Shown here one piece after another: positions 35,472-47,754 of a stretch of DNA of 64,000 bases. The position numbers were made by a program, and so were the translations under genes. The notes under the pieces were generated by a model. That model ran no database searches and was not told where the DNA came from. It saw nothing but the letters and a program-made list of their open reading frames with translations. How positions within the stretch are numbered: the first letter of the stretch is position 1; every line of letters begins with the position of its first letter. The DNA is taken from assembly GCF_030247185.1 (NCBI RefSeq), contig NC_080571.1, positions 34,894,753 to 34,958,752 on the forward strand, in the 5' to 3' direction. The DNA comes from Malaya genurostris (lineage: Eukaryota; Arthropoda; Insecta; Diptera; Culicidae).

Positions 35472-38409
35472 ATGAATTCATCGATTCCTACATTAAACGT
35501 TCCCGTGTTGCAGCATGACGATCCTGAAGACGCTGTGATATGGATATATTACCAAAATGTTCGTGGCATGAAAACGAAAATCGACGATATATTTTTGGCC
35601 TCGAGCGATTGTAATTACGATGTCATAATACTGACTGAAACCGGACTTGACGATCGCATTAACTCTCTGCAACTGTTTGGAACATCGTTCAATGTTTTTC
35701 GTTGTGACCGTAGTACCCTTAACAGTAACAAAACAAGTTTTGGGGGCGTTTTAATTGCTGTGTCACAAAAATACACCACCTCAAAGATCGAAACAGTGAA
35801 TGGTCAATGCTTAGAACAAGTGTGTGCGAGTGCCACTGTTAAGGGGAAAAAAAATGTTCATATGTGGTGTGTACATCCCTCCTGATAGGAGTCAAATCGT
35901 CGAAGTAATAGAGGCACACATTTCCACTGTTATTGAACTAAACTGTAAGGCATCTGCTGATGAAACTATTCTTGTTTGTGGTGATTTTAATCAGCCTCGA
36001 ATTGTATGGGATTATGGACTGGATACCACGCATTGTTTTAACTCTTCTTCGCTGCCCGCTGCGAGTACGGCGCTGATCGATGGCATGGATTTTTTGAATC
36101 TTCATCAGTCGAACCAAAAGAAAAATCATCTCGGACGGGTACTCGATCTAGTGTTTTGTTCTTGTGACCGCTCATTGTTTGTTGACGAGTGTGTAGCTTC
36201 GCTCCTACCCGGTGACCCGCACCATCCACCTTTAGTAATTTCGTTGCCCATTGAAGACAATAATTCACGACACGCAGCAAGTTCGGGAGACACACATTTA
36301 CGGTTAAATTATAGAAAAATTGACTTCTCAGCTCTGATGGAATATTTGCAGAAATATAATTGGACAACTCTGCGCGAAACGGATAATGTTGATGAGATGG
36401 CATCGTCGTTTTGTAGTACTATCTCCCGTTGGCTCAGTACAAATTTACCATTTGTTAAACGACCTATTTCTCCCCCGTGGGCCACATCACGTTTACATGA
36501 TTTAAAGCGCAAGCGCAATGCTTGGCAGCGCAGACACCGTCGTTGGCGGAGCTTAGAAACAAAACAAAATTTCAAAAAATCGAGTGATGAGTACCGCAAA
36601 TTGAATGCCGGTTTATATAGAGCTTACGTCATGCGAGTTCAAACGGATCTACGTAGGAACCCCAGGAATTTTTGGAACTTTGTGAATTCGAAGCGAAAAT
36701 GTTCAATCATTCCTCAGAACGTTTGTTTTGACGGTGTGACGTCTGCATCAACATCAGACTCATGTGAGTTGTTTGCTAAATTCTTCGCTTCCGTGTTTAC
36801 TGAGAAAGTGGCCTCCAACATCGAAGCTGAAGTCGCCGCATCATATGTTCCTGAAAACTTAGTGGATTTGCGTACATTTATAATCACTCCCGAAATGATC
36901 AGTGCTGCAGCAAAGAAACTGAAGAGTTCGTACTCGGCTGGACCTGATGGAATTCCTTCTGTCGTTTATACTCGCTGTGCAACTGCTCTGCTCGAACCAT
37001 TATGTTACGTGTTCAACAAATCGTTCGAGCATGGTATATTTCCAACGATATGGAAGCAGTCGTTCATGTTTCCAGTCTACAAAAACGGTGATCGAAAGGA
37101 TGTGAGAAATTATCGTGGTATTACGAGCCTATCTGCTGCCTCCAAGCTATTCGAAATAGTTGTCAGCTCTGTTGTTCTTCCTCGTACAAAAAGTTATATA
37201 TCAACCGATCAGCATGGATTTATGCCAGGACGATCCGTTAGTACAAATTTGCTCGATTTTACCTCGACCTGCTTTTCGCGTATGGAGGAAAGGGTACAAA
37301 TTGATGCAGTATACACCGATCTAAAAGCGGCTTTTGATCGTATAGACCAACGAATTCTATTATGTAAACTGATGCGACTTGGTGCATCACACAAGTTCGT
37401 TGAATGGTTGAGTTCCTATTTGTGTGGTAGAGTCCTACGCGTACAATTGGGAACCTCAGTTTCATCCCCGTTTACGAATAAATCAGGGGTTCCGCAGGGC
37501 AGTAATATGGGTCCCCTTTTGTTTGCACTGTTTTTCAACGATGCCGCTTTGCTGCTTGGTTATGGATGCAAGCTGATCTACGCTGACGATTTGAAGCTGT
37601 ACTTAGTAATTCGTAATTATGAGGACTGCGTCCATCTTCAAGAGCTGCTAGATGAATTTGTCGCATGGTGTCGACGAAACCATCTTGTGATCAGCATTGC
37701 CAAATGTCAAGTAATTACATTTCACCGAATACTTCGTCCATTAATCTTCGACTACAAAATTGATGGACAAACACTTACAAGAGTTGACTGTGTTAATGAC
37801 CTTGGTGTTGTATTGGATGCAAAACTCACATTTAATCAGCATCGTTCTGCTTTAATATCTAAGGCAACGAAACAACTCGGATTCGTAGCTAAAATCAGCA
37901 GAGATTTTAAGGATCCACATTGTTTGAAGGCGTTATACTGTTCCTTAGTGCGACCATTGCTGGAAAATGCCAGTTTGGTATGGAGTCCATATCAACTCGT
38001 TTGGAACTTGCGGATTGAGCGTCTTCAGAAAAGATTTATTCGGCTTGCGCTAAGAGACCTTCCCTGGCGAAATCCCTTGGATCTGCCACCGTACCCTGAT
38101 CGATGTCGCCTGTTAGGTCTTGACACTCTGGAACGACGAAGGAAGATTCAACAAGCTGCGTTTGTGGCGAAGATTATCAACGGCGAAATCGACTCTCCAA
38201 AAATCCTGTCTCTCATCGACTTCCGGGTTTCACAACGAACTCTACGATCAACAGGTTTGCTACAACGAAGATTCCATCGAACATCGTTTGGAGCCAACGA
38301 ACCTATTGCAGCGTGTGTTCGAACTTTCTCCCTAGTTGAAAATTTATTCGATTTTGGTGAATCATCGCATAAGTTTGTTCAGAAAGTGTCGCAACCCTCG
38401 ATTTTATAA
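35472..38409 (+). CDS. CR1/Jockey-like non-LTR retrotransposon ORF2 (endonuclease, reverse transcriptase), one frameshift
   Basis: An endonuclease domain starts after ATG 35472 (YYQNVRGMKTKIDDI, ILTETGLDD). It is interrupted by a single-base shift in the A8 run at about 35849-35856 and continues in the next frame as FICGVYIPPDRSQ, CGDFNQP, and then reverse transcriptase: SAGPDGIPS, YTDLKAAFDRID, KSGVPQGSNMGPLL and the palm motif IYADDLK near 37579. The thumb (VRPLLENASLVWSPY) is complete and the frame ends at TAA 38407-38409. Apart from the A-run shift I see no break, so this is a young copy, or the shift may be a sequencing or assembly slip. There is no RNase H domain. Confidence 0.92.
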
Positions 38410-38480
38410 CTTAACTTTATATTCATTAAGACTTTTATTGTCAGATGGAACAAGCAAACAAATAAACAAATAAACAAATA
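38410..38480 (+). repeat. 3' UTR and simple-repeat tail of the CR1/Jockey-like element
   Basis: The short 3' UTR ends in about three AAACAAAT units (38452-38478). Short tandem tails instead of poly(A) are usual for CR1-type elements. Confidence 0.7.
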
Positions 38481-38779
38481 TGAGTTACCAGTAAAAAGTT
38501 ATGACTGTTTTTTAATCAAAAACTAGTCAAGCTTCAAATATCAATATTCATTAGATGCCAGATAGATGAAAATGTATCCTATGCGGTTCCTGAAAGGTCA
38601 TAACATAAGAAAAAGTTTAAAAGAAAATTGGAAGGGTGTTTTTTCTTTAACTCATTCAAATTAGTTTTAAAAATACCTTCAAAAAACTCAAAAACATTGC
38701 ATAACTCTTAAACGCCTTAACGTATCAACACACTTTTTTCAGCAAAATAATAGTATCAAATTAGCTCTACAAATGTTCC

Positions 38780-39080
38780 CTACATTGTCCTTTCGAGAAA
38801 TGAGACACACAAAAACTACTACCTCTACCGATTTCTACAAACTAAGACTCGTTTGAAAGGTACTATTGGGTCATTGATCAAGTTTGCAGATCAATTTGCT
38901 GTGACTTCTGGTTCCGGAGGTATGATGGTATAAGTGATGTAACCGACAAAACGTGTTATTTTTTACCACAATATTTTTTCAGAGACGGCTGAGCCGATTT
39001 TGACAAGCCTATGCTCGTTTTTTCAAGGTACTATTAAATTGTGGATCACTTTTGGTTCCGGAATAATAATGGTAAAAGTG
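38780..39080 (+). repeat. Dispersed repeat family B, diverged copy
   Basis: It has two modules with TTCGAGAAATGAG or TTTCAGAGACGGC, then CCGATTTCTACAAACTAAGA-like, GAAAGGTACTATT and TGGTTCCGGA motifs. Confidence 0.5.
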
Positions 39081-39169
39081 ACCTAAACAAATAACACAGT
39101 TTTCCTCGGCTGAATTCTACTCGAAGATGACTCAACAAATTTCGATAAACCAAGGATTATGCGAAAGCT

Positions 39170-40550
39170 AACAATGTCAATCAAATTTAAAAAGTGCACA
39201 TAACTTTTTGCGTTTTTTTTTGCGATTCGTCTTCGACTCATCAGTAAATTAGCAGTGCATGTTGTACTGTCAACGTCACCTAACGATTGAACATAAACAG
39301 CTAACACATGCAGTATGCGCTATTGGCAAAACACTATGTTTTCTGAAAAGCTCATAATGGAGAAAACCCCAACAAATTAGTTTATTAAATAAAACCGGTT
39401 TAACAGACGTCACCACAAACTCTGCATGAAAATAAATTCTACGAAAAGAATAAACCATTCAACGTTTAAAAATAATCCTTCCTCCGTGCGATCGTCCCAT
39501 GCTTCATTTGTGAACTCAAGCATGCTGTTGAATTAGCTATTCATTCGACATTTACAATTCTACGCCACAGTTTTTCGCAGGGATGTTTTTGCTCTGTCAC
39601 GATCCCATCCAAACTTCAACTTATCCTTCGCTTTCAACGAAACACACAGATTTTGAATTTTTTTTCCCTCTCGAACCGAACCGACCACGTCTGGGGTCCC
39701 AAGAGCAGTGAGCAAAATGAAAATAAAGTACCAAGCAACAATTGAACTAGTCTACCGGGGAAAATACTTACCCACATCGGAAAACTTTTCTCCATCGCAT
39801 TAATGAAGCTGTTGTACGTAGAACCCTCCCCCCTTCCCCACAAAACTCAACGTGGATGCGCGATGTCTGACACCGCCACGGCATACGAACAATTGGCATA
39901 ATACTTCAGCTTGAAAAAAAAAGAATTAATTTGTAAAATCCCACAGCGAAAAAAAAAATTGCGGACTGGAACTTGAGTTAGTTGGCAGTGTTTCTTCTTT
40001 TGTGTTTGGTGTTGCGGTATTCTGGTCCATTCTCTCCATTTTTTCCGACATTTAGGAAATTTTTCTTTTATGTCTTCTATCCGTTATACCTACCGCATTT
40101 ATGTCAAACGGGGTGAACCCCGGCTAACACATTGAAAAACACACAGCCGTACAAACTTTGAAAAATTCCTTCGCTATCCCCTGCGTACCCCAGCTATGGC
40201 AGTATACGGAAAATATGAGAAACACGGCAAAACATATCGGTTTTTATTCGAAGCAGCCCTTGTAAGGCAATGTCGGAATATGCGGGAAAAAACTTTACTC
40301 CCGAGGCGAAACAGCGTATGTAACGACAAAACAATATGAGGATGATGATGGTGATGCTTTCGTTTTACCGAGAATTTTCGTTCGGGTGTATGTGTGTATG
40401 TTTTCGAGATCGAACTGGAGCAACACGGTGAAATTGATCGTTAACGTTTGCAAAACTCTAAACAGAGATCAACTGCCTTGTCGACAACTTTAAAGCTTGT
40501 GATGCATTGATTGACTAACTAACAGTTGTTTTGTTTTTGAGATCTACGAA
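39170..40550. other. Dop2R intron, mostly unique sequence without a recognised gene
   Basis: A short TCGTCTTCGACTCATCAGTA motif at about 39228 is shared with the repeat that flanks the LOA-like insertion and with 47760-48020. No exon supported. Confidence 0.4.
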
Positions 40551-40559
40551 ACAGTCTGC

Positions 40560-40655
40560 CTCCGGGTTACGGTACAGGTGAAATTGATGTCGTTTCATCT
40601 TCGACTTGCTAATGCATAGCAGTTCAAATTGAACAGTTAGAGCATCGTTGCAGTA
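40560..40655 (+). repeat. 96-bp direct repeat, left copy, flanking the LOA-like element
   Basis: Identical over 96 bases to 45269-45364. It contains the palindrome GTTCAAATTGAAC. It most simply represents an unusually long target-site duplication. Confidence 0.9.
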
Positions 40656-40844
40656 TCAGGAATCAGGAATCAGAACAAATTGGCTCAAATGGCACGTTCC
40701 CCTTGATATTTGGAGATTTGTGCCTTGCCATCAATATGTTTTTAGCATCATTTTCCCGATATATAAGAGGGAAGGATTGAAAGGAAATGGTAAGGGTTGG
40801 ACTAGGAGGATGGGAAAAATTGACGACACAAAAACACATAAAAG

Positions 40845-41105
40845 CAGAAGTAAATTCTGCATCCCTAAGGGATGCCGAACAATCTGCTGAGGATCACATT
40901 TAGTGGAAACAGAAGTAAATTCTGAACCTCTACGAGGTCCCGAACAGTCTGCTGTTAATAAAACCTCCAACCTCCGAGAGGATTTAGAGATCTTACAAAA
41001 GCGACACCATTCTGCACTCCCGGAAGAATGCAGAACGATTCGCAGTATGTACGAGCAGAAGTAAATTCGGTAACCCCTAAAGGATGCCAAACAATCTGCT
41101 AAACC
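40845..41105 (-). repeat. Repeated hairpin units in the LOA-like 3' UTR
   Basis: Imperfect units built on CAGAAGTAAATTCTG, a small stem such as CATCCCTAAGGGATG or CCTCTACGAGG, and CCGAACA(A/G)TCTGCT recur about four times (near 40850, 40912, 41000 and 41055). They may be recognition structures for target-primed reverse transcription (inference). Confidence 0.55.
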
Positions 41106-41109
41106 CTAT

Positions 41110-44100
41110 TTAAGGTGAATACAGAAGGGATGCATTCACTCCAGGAAACGAGAAAATATCTTTCAATTTTAGCTCCGCATACACAGACTCAACCATGTAT
41201 GGAGAACCAAAAACCCGGATACGTAGCTGCGTCAATGCGGGACAGTTACATATCAGATGATATGAAGTACCATAATCGCATTCACACAAATCACACGAAT
41301 AATACTCAGCACGTTGAATAGTAGCCATGTGATAATTGAGTTTGCAAATGCCCAGTCAGAGCTCTGGCCAGAATACTTCAATGATACTTGTAGAAATGCA
41401 GTAGACAATTTGACATTTTCAGATTTAAATCTGGTAGAAATGCTTTTGTCTGAGCGCAAGTTTGCAAGCTGCGCCAGTAGCTGGCATGTTTGGATGCAGC
41501 CCAAGAACGCATCTTGTGCTTTATCCAACTAGTTGAAAGTGGTAAAGCTGGTTCGGGACCAACGAAATCATTCGTTGCACCAGCTCTAGCCAACTCACCA
41601 ACCCATTCATTTCCAGTAATACCAGAATGCCCGGGCATCCATAAGAAGTAAACAGCATTTGAAATGCTGAGGTCTTCAATTTGAGTTCGACATGCGATCA
41701 CTAGATTCGACCGTGAGTCATTCGAACTGAGTGCTTTTAAGGCTGCCTGACTGTCGGAACAAAAATAAATTCGTTTACCACAGATCCACTGCTGAAGTGC
41801 CGATTGTACTCCACACAGAATCGCGTAGATTTTTGCTTGGAACACAGTACAGTATCTACCAAGTGAATGAGACTGCTCCAGCCTCATTTCACGACAGTAG
41901 ACACCAGCACCAGCACGACCATTCAACAGAGAACCGTCCGTATAACAAACTATGTGTTCATCAAGTTGTCGTTCCAGACAACCAGACAACCATTCCTCAC
42001 GAAAAGGATAGCTCACATTGAATGTTTTGAAAGGAAAACTGCATGTGAGAGTTAGGTCACTAGGAGCGAGTAAATACTCATCCCACGTAACCATTTGAGA
42101 AAACAAGCGAGTGTGGCTGGTAGCATAATCTAATGGGTTACTGTTCCAAAGCCCTGTAACCCTAAGACGGTATGCTTCTTGTTTTAGGAACACATGTAGT
42201 GGTTTAATGCACAGTAGCGCCTCTAGAGCAGCAGTAGGAGTTGTCGTGAATGCTCCTGTCATCGCCATTAGGACCATCCTTTGGAGATGATTTAGCTTTG
42301 ACTGAACTGTCGCGACTTCTCCTTTCTGCCACCATACAAGACATCCATATGCTAAAATTGGTCTAACAATAGTTGTGTAGATCCAATGAATATATCTGGG
42401 TTTGAGTCCCCATGATTTTCCAAAAGCTCGTCTACATTGGCCGAAAGCCATGCAAGCTCTTTTAATCCTGAAGTCAATGTGAGCAGACCAATTCAGTTTT
42501 GAGTCAAGAATAACCCCGACGTATTTAACTTGATCGACCACAGTGACCTCTGAATCGAAGAACTGCAACGGACGAGCTCCTGTGATTATCCTACGATGAC
42601 TGAAAAGCACCATTGATGTTTTGCCCGGATTTACAGACAATCCAACCTGACAACACCATTGTTCAACAGATCGCAGGGCTTGCTGCATTAAATCAAAGAG
42701 AGTGTTAATGCTTATACCGGTCATCAATATATGATAATCGTCGGCAAAACCATAAGTCGGAAATCCAAGGTTATTAAGTTTCCTTAACAAACTATCAGCG
42801 ACTAGGTTCCATAAAAGTGGGGATAGTACACCACCTTGAGGACACCCACAGACACTCAGCTTTCTAATCTCTGCTTGCCGAAGTGATGAACAAAGAAGTC
42901 GATTGCTAAGCATTGCGTGTATCCAATTTGTGATACTTGAAGGTATGCCATGACCACGGGCTGCTTCCAGAATTGAACTGAAAGACACGTTATCAAAGGC
43001 ACCTTCAATATCTAGGAAAACTCCCAAGCAAGATTGCTTTTGTGAGAAAGCTTTTTCAATGTTGTACACAACATCATGTAACAGGGTTGTAGTGGACTTT
43101 CCACGCTGGTAAGCATGTTGCATTCCATGTAGCGGTTGCACGCCCAGACTAACATTCCTGATATAGTGATCGACTATGCGTTCCACTGTTTTAAGAAGAA
43201 ATGAGCTAAGACTGATAGGCCTGAAACTCTTCGCTTCCTCATAAGTATCGCGTCCGCCTTTGGGAATAAATTTGACAATTATTTCCTGCCAGGCTCTTGG
43301 AATATACCCAGTCGCAAGACTAAAAGTAAGTATTTTCTTCAAAACATGTTTGAAATGTTCATACCCTTTCTGCAGTAACACTGGGGAAACTCCATCCTTT
43401 CCAGAAGATTTGTACGGAGCAAAACTCTCAACTGCCCATTTGACCGATTCACAACGCTTCGAGCATGGGCCCAAGAATCGTAACTACCTGAAAAAGTCTC
43501 GGGAAGAGCTGTCGGTGATGGATCCATACATCCTGGAAAGTGAGTGTTAAAAAGGCAGTGAAGTACATCACTTTCATCAGACAAGTGTTCACCATCTGAA
43601 GTTCTTAAGAAACTGACATTAAAGTCCTTAGACTTCGAAAGTAACTTATTTAGTCTGCTAGCCTCGTGGAGACTAGAGACATTTGTGCAGAGGCTTTTCC
43701 AACCACTTCGCTCAGACGATCGAAGAGCATTTTTGTAAGCCCTTCGAGCCAACACGAATGCCTCCGACCCATCTCTGCGTCGGTGGTTCCAAGCTCTTCT
43801 GCATAGTTTCCTTAGTTCAGCATTCCACCAAGGAGTTCCTCTAGTAGCTCGCACAATCCGAAGTGGACAAGCCTCTTCATATGCTGCAACTATGAGTGAA
43901 TTTGTCTCGTCGACAACATTTTCCAAATCAATTGGGGTTTCAACTGTTGGTTGGTACCCGTAAAATCTAGTCGCCAAGCCCTCTTCATAGAGGTCCCAGT
44001 TTGTAGATTTGGAATTACGATATGTGATAATATCAAATTTAACGTTTGAATGATCAAAGAATATGTACTTATGATCAGACAACGAAGGTTCGAGCTCATC

Positions 44101-44736
44101 GGAGACGAGCCAATTCACCAACTCATGCGCAATTCTATCAGAGCAGAGAGTTACGTCCAAAACCTCCTCTCTGCCAGATCTCGCAAAAGTTGGACGGTTT
44201 CCTGCATTGACTATGTGCAGGTTTGTACTGCTCACGAATTCCATTATATCAGAGCCTCTCGAATTTATATCTGTGCTGCCCCAAATGATATGGTGAGCAT
44301 TTATGTCACTGCCGATTACAAGCGGTAAATCACTTTTGCAGCAGTATGATACAACCTTTTTGAAGTCATCGCTTGGCGAAGGTTGGTTATGCGGTAAATA
44401 TGCCGAACATTAGACATATTTCCTGTCTATGCCATCAATAGTCATACCAACTGTGACAGCACAAATGTCCCGAGTTGTGAGCTCCGATATGAGAGAAACA
44501 TCGAGAGCACTATTTGCAAGTATGCATGCTCGAGGCATTTCACGTGGATTAGTCATACCGTTCTTGTTGAAGGCAACAAAGACTGGGTTTAACAATTTTC
44601 CAACGTAGAAGTTTCCCTTTTGGAAATATGGTTCTTGAACCAAAGCTATAGAAGCTTTACCTTCTTGAAGAAGTCTGGATAGATTCATAGTTGCTGTACG
44701 TTTATGCTGAAGATTGATTTGTGCCACTCTAACCAT
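41110..44736 (-). pseudogene. LOA/I-like ORF2: endonuclease, reverse transcriptase, RNase H, broken frame
   Basis: It starts at ATG 44736 (MVRVAQINLQHKRTATMNLS, endonuclease N-terminus, then IALVQEPYF). An in-frame TAA at 44410-44412 interrupts it, after which the same frame continues (VIGSDINAHH, WWNAELRKL). A frameshift near 43445 leads into the reverse transcriptase (SSGKDGVSP, LDIEGAFDNVS, GCPQGGVLSPLLW, palm motif FADDY near 42745). RNase H follows: CYTDGSLLNGRAGAG near 41950, then EAIYAI-like QAKIYAILCG, CSDSQAALKAL and WMPGHSGITGNE. Another shift near 41385 leads to the C-terminal zinc knuckle CDLCECDYGTSYHLICNCP. At least three breaks make it non-functional. Confidence 0.93.
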
Positions 44737-45221
44737 TATAAATTAGAGTAACGAACATTCCACCTCCAGCACCAACCGTACAACAACTACAAGAAACCAA
44801 ATATATTGGCTTATAATCGCCTATAGCGAACCATGTAGGGATTTTTTTAAATGTTTTAATCATTTAAATCCCACGAGTTGCGAAGAAAGAAGTCGTCCCC
44901 TGTGCCAGAGCTTCGCTTAACACAGTAAGGGAACACCCCAAGATATTCCGTTCACGACTGCATTGTTTAACCTCCTGCAGCCATTCAGCCATCGGCACGG
45001 AAATACACCTTGGCTTAGGAGTTCCTATTTTTGTGGCCTTTTACGACATGGAACAGGAAACCAGTGGATCAATTCTTGGTAAAAAATAATTCCGCCGGAT
45101 GCCACACGGCTTACCTGTTTGGTGGACTTATACCACCGGTACAGGTGGACCGTAGCGTTATTCTTAGCCAGTTGAGAAACCGCTACCGACACTACACGGC
45201 TATCTAGGCTGCTCAGAGAGG

Positions 45222-45248
45222 GAAGTTGACATTGATGGTCAACTTCCA
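45222..45248 (-). other. 5' region hairpin of the LOA-like element
   Basis: A perfect 10-bp inverted repeat (GGAAGTTGAC / GTCAACTTCC) encloses seven bases, close to the 5' end of the element. A short open frame starting at 45249 on the minus strand covers the same region but has no recognisable domain. Confidence 0.5.
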
Positions 45249-45268
45249 TGGATGGCCGAGCAGCTCTG

Positions 45269-45364
45269 CTCCGGGTTACGGTACAGGTGAAATTGATGTC
45301 GTTTCATCTTCGACTTGCTAATGCATAGCAGTTCAAATTGAACAGTTAGAGCATCGTTGCAGTA
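45269..45364 (+). repeat. 96-bp direct repeat, right copy
   Basis: Perfect match to 40560-40655. The base on each side differs, so the duplication ends exactly at the element borders. Confidence 0.9.
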
Positions 45365-45401
45365 ACAACTATAAATGACAGACACACATAAAAGCCGACC
45401 A

Positions 45402-45806
45402 TACACACTTTAAAAAAAACCCTGTGATTTTACATCTTATTAGATGCACATAAATGGAGCGTCGCAGCTCACGCAAATTTACGTGAAAGAACATTTAATA
45501 TTGTGTCTAAAACTCCATGCATGAAATTCATTGAAATAAAAAAAAGAATACTGAGAGCAACCGTCGCGACTTGAACCGAGAATCATTGGATCGCAAGTAC
45601 GCCTGTTAATCAAAGGTGCATTTAAATTCATACAGTCGCACCTGATAGCAGAACGCAAGTTACAGTCGAAACCAGTAAAATTCAAGCTCATCTAATATTA
45701 AATCATTACAAATTAGATTTTCCGTCATTTTACAAATTAGGTCTTTATGAATTTCATCGTATGAGGGATTAGGTCACCTGTAAAATTCAAATTTTTTTGG
45801 TGTGTA
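45402..45806. mobile_element. TIR repeat family C with tRNA-like core, copy 1 (core deleted)
   Basis: It begins TACACACTTTAAAAAAAACC and ends TTTTTTTGGTGTGTA, a terminal inverted repeat with TA at the tips. The body is nearly identical to 60535-60970, but about 60 bases of the tRNA-like part are missing after GTACGCCTGTTAATC. Confidence 0.7.
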
Positions 45807-46169
45807 ATAACGCTCGTAAGCACATTGTAAAATGTTCAACTTTTATACATAACAATAGGAACTCAAGATGATTCACGAAAGTACAACAAATTTTGTTGCA
45901 GTGCCTTTTTCTGTCGGTAAGTTAGCGAGAGCCTGCAAACTTCCCTAAAAATAGAAATAGAATTCCGAATGCAGCAAACAGTTCTCCAATCTTATTTCAA
46001 TTTTAAAACCTATTTGGCAAAATGGGATGAGATGCCGCACTTTTCTTCAAAATAAAACAAAATGAACAGAACGCAACTGTGTGTTCGCAACTTCAGGAAT
46101 TTTTACTCATTTGTTAAACTAGAACCGTCAGTATGAAAATATAGGACAGCGACTTAACATGCTACTTGG

Positions 46170-46330
46170 CTCTGGAGCTGAACTCTGAATTTTGAGTTTG
46201 AATTCTGATTTTTTTTATCTGAATTCTGAAACTAAACTCGGGAATTGAATTCTGGAAATTTGTATTATGGATCTTAATTCTTGAACTGATTTCGGGAGCT
46301 GTAACTGAATTCTGGAACTGAACTTGTAGT
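46170..46330 (+). repeat. Degenerate minisatellite of GAATTCTG/AACTGAATTC units
   Basis: Third locus of the theme seen at 13005-13390 and 19830-20345. Confidence 0.55.
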
Positions 46331-46722
46331 TATCTAATTTTTGTTTTGGTATAGTATTTTGAAAGTACTCAATCAATTTTCTACAACTTTTCAACACCTT
46401 TTTGCATAATTTAAAGTTTTCGAGTTCAACGATTTGAGGAAATTGCATGCAAAAATACATCCGCCCTTTGTAAAAATCAGTGTAGAGTCGAAGCGATGTA
46501 AAACGATTGGTTTGTCAAAATGGAAACATGTGCAAAATTACATTTTATTTTTGATTTTATTCAAGTTTAAAAAAAATCTTCTAGTGATGTTTTTGAAAAC
46601 ATAAGAAATATGAGAAAGGCATCATTACACTACTAGGTGGATTAAAAAAGGTTTTTTTCAGTGTTTTCAGGGGAAAATGATTATTGAACTGTCAAAAATA
46701 ACTGCTCGTCTGTCAAATTATA

Positions 46723-47603
46723 TCAGGTGCACAACTTTGCCGCCGTTTTCCGATAGGTGGCTGTACCGGCTGAGGCTGGTCAAAATACATAGATGATAAT
46801 GCCTTTAAAGTTATCGCCGTTTCAGTGACAGTTGTTCTTGTTTTCGTATTATTCACGTTCGAAAATGTCTATTTATGTGCCCAATTCTCGCCATTTGCGG
46901 GAAGTTTTACTTTTCTGTTACAATTCGAAAAAAAATGCAGCTGAAGCGCATCGAATGCTCTCAGAAACTTACGGTGATGCTGCTCTGAGTAAAAAAACTT
47001 GTCGGGAGTGGTTTCAACGTTTTAAAAATGGCGATTTCGATGTCGATGACAAACATGGTGGTGGAAGAAAAAAAACTTTCAAAGATGAACAACTGTAAGC
47101 ATTGCTTGATGATGATTCGTGCCAAACCCAAGTAGAGCTTGCCGAATCGTTGGGAGTGAGTCATCAAGTCATTTCGAAACGTCTCAAGACCCAGGGCATG
47201 ATTCAATGACATGACAAAGTCATCCTCCAATACGACAATGCTCGGCCTCACGTCGCAAAAGTGGTCAAAAATTACCTGGAAACGCTGAAATGGGAAGCCT
47301 TCCCCACCCGCCGTATTCCCCGGATGTCGCCCCTTCTGACTTCCACTTATTCCGTTCGATGACACACGGGCTGGCAGATCAACATTTTCAATCCTTCGAA
47401 GAGTTGGAAAAATGGATTGCTTCATGGATAGCGTCAAAAGAGGACTCCTTTTTTCGAGCCGGGATCCGAAAATTGCCGGAAAGATGGGAGAAAGTTGTCG
47501 CTAGCGACGGACAATACTTTGAATAACACATCTGTAAGCACTTTTTCTCAATGAAGCTTTTAATTTTGAAAAAAAAACAGCGGAAGCAAAGTTGCACACC
47601 TGA
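46723..47603 (+). mobile_element. Mariner element with internal deletion
   Basis: Termini TCAGGTGCACAACTTTGC (left) and the near-perfect complement (right, ending 47603) are flanked by TA on both sides (46721-46722, 47604-47605). The transposase from ATG 46865 starts MSIYVPNSRHL with the helix-turn-helix HRMLSETYGDAALS and TCREWFQRFKNGDFDV. It is interrupted by TAA at about 47096 and reaches QVELAESLGVSHQVISKRLK. At about 47205 the sequence jumps over the first catalytic Asp to HDKVILQYDNARPHV, and a shifted frame then gives PPYSPDVAPSDFHLFRSM to the natural end at 47526. The 881-bp length against about 1.3 kb for intact family members fits an internal deletion. Confidence 0.93.
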
Positions 47604-47754
47604 TAACTAAAAACAAAAATAATTCACCAAATGGTTTATAGCCTAAGTGTTATAGATTTTCATAAACAGTTTTATGATTTTCTCATAAAACTCTGTTTTT
47701 TAGGCATTGTTTTATTTTCCATTACATATATTTTTTAGAATCAAATATGTTCAC

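Larger units (their letters stand above)
40656..45268 (-). mobile_element. LOA/I-type non-LTR retrotransposon, full-length but mutated
   Basis: The 4,613-bp element lies exactly between two 96-bp direct repeats. On the minus strand it has a 5' region (45268 to about 44740), an endonuclease/RT/RNase H frame (44736 to about 41110) and a 3' UTR with hairpin-forming repeats. It ends in a short TTCCTGA-type tandem tail at 40656. The uninterrupted ends show insertion of a complete copy, and the coding breaks show it has since decayed. It sits in the last Dop2R intron. Confidence 0.9.
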
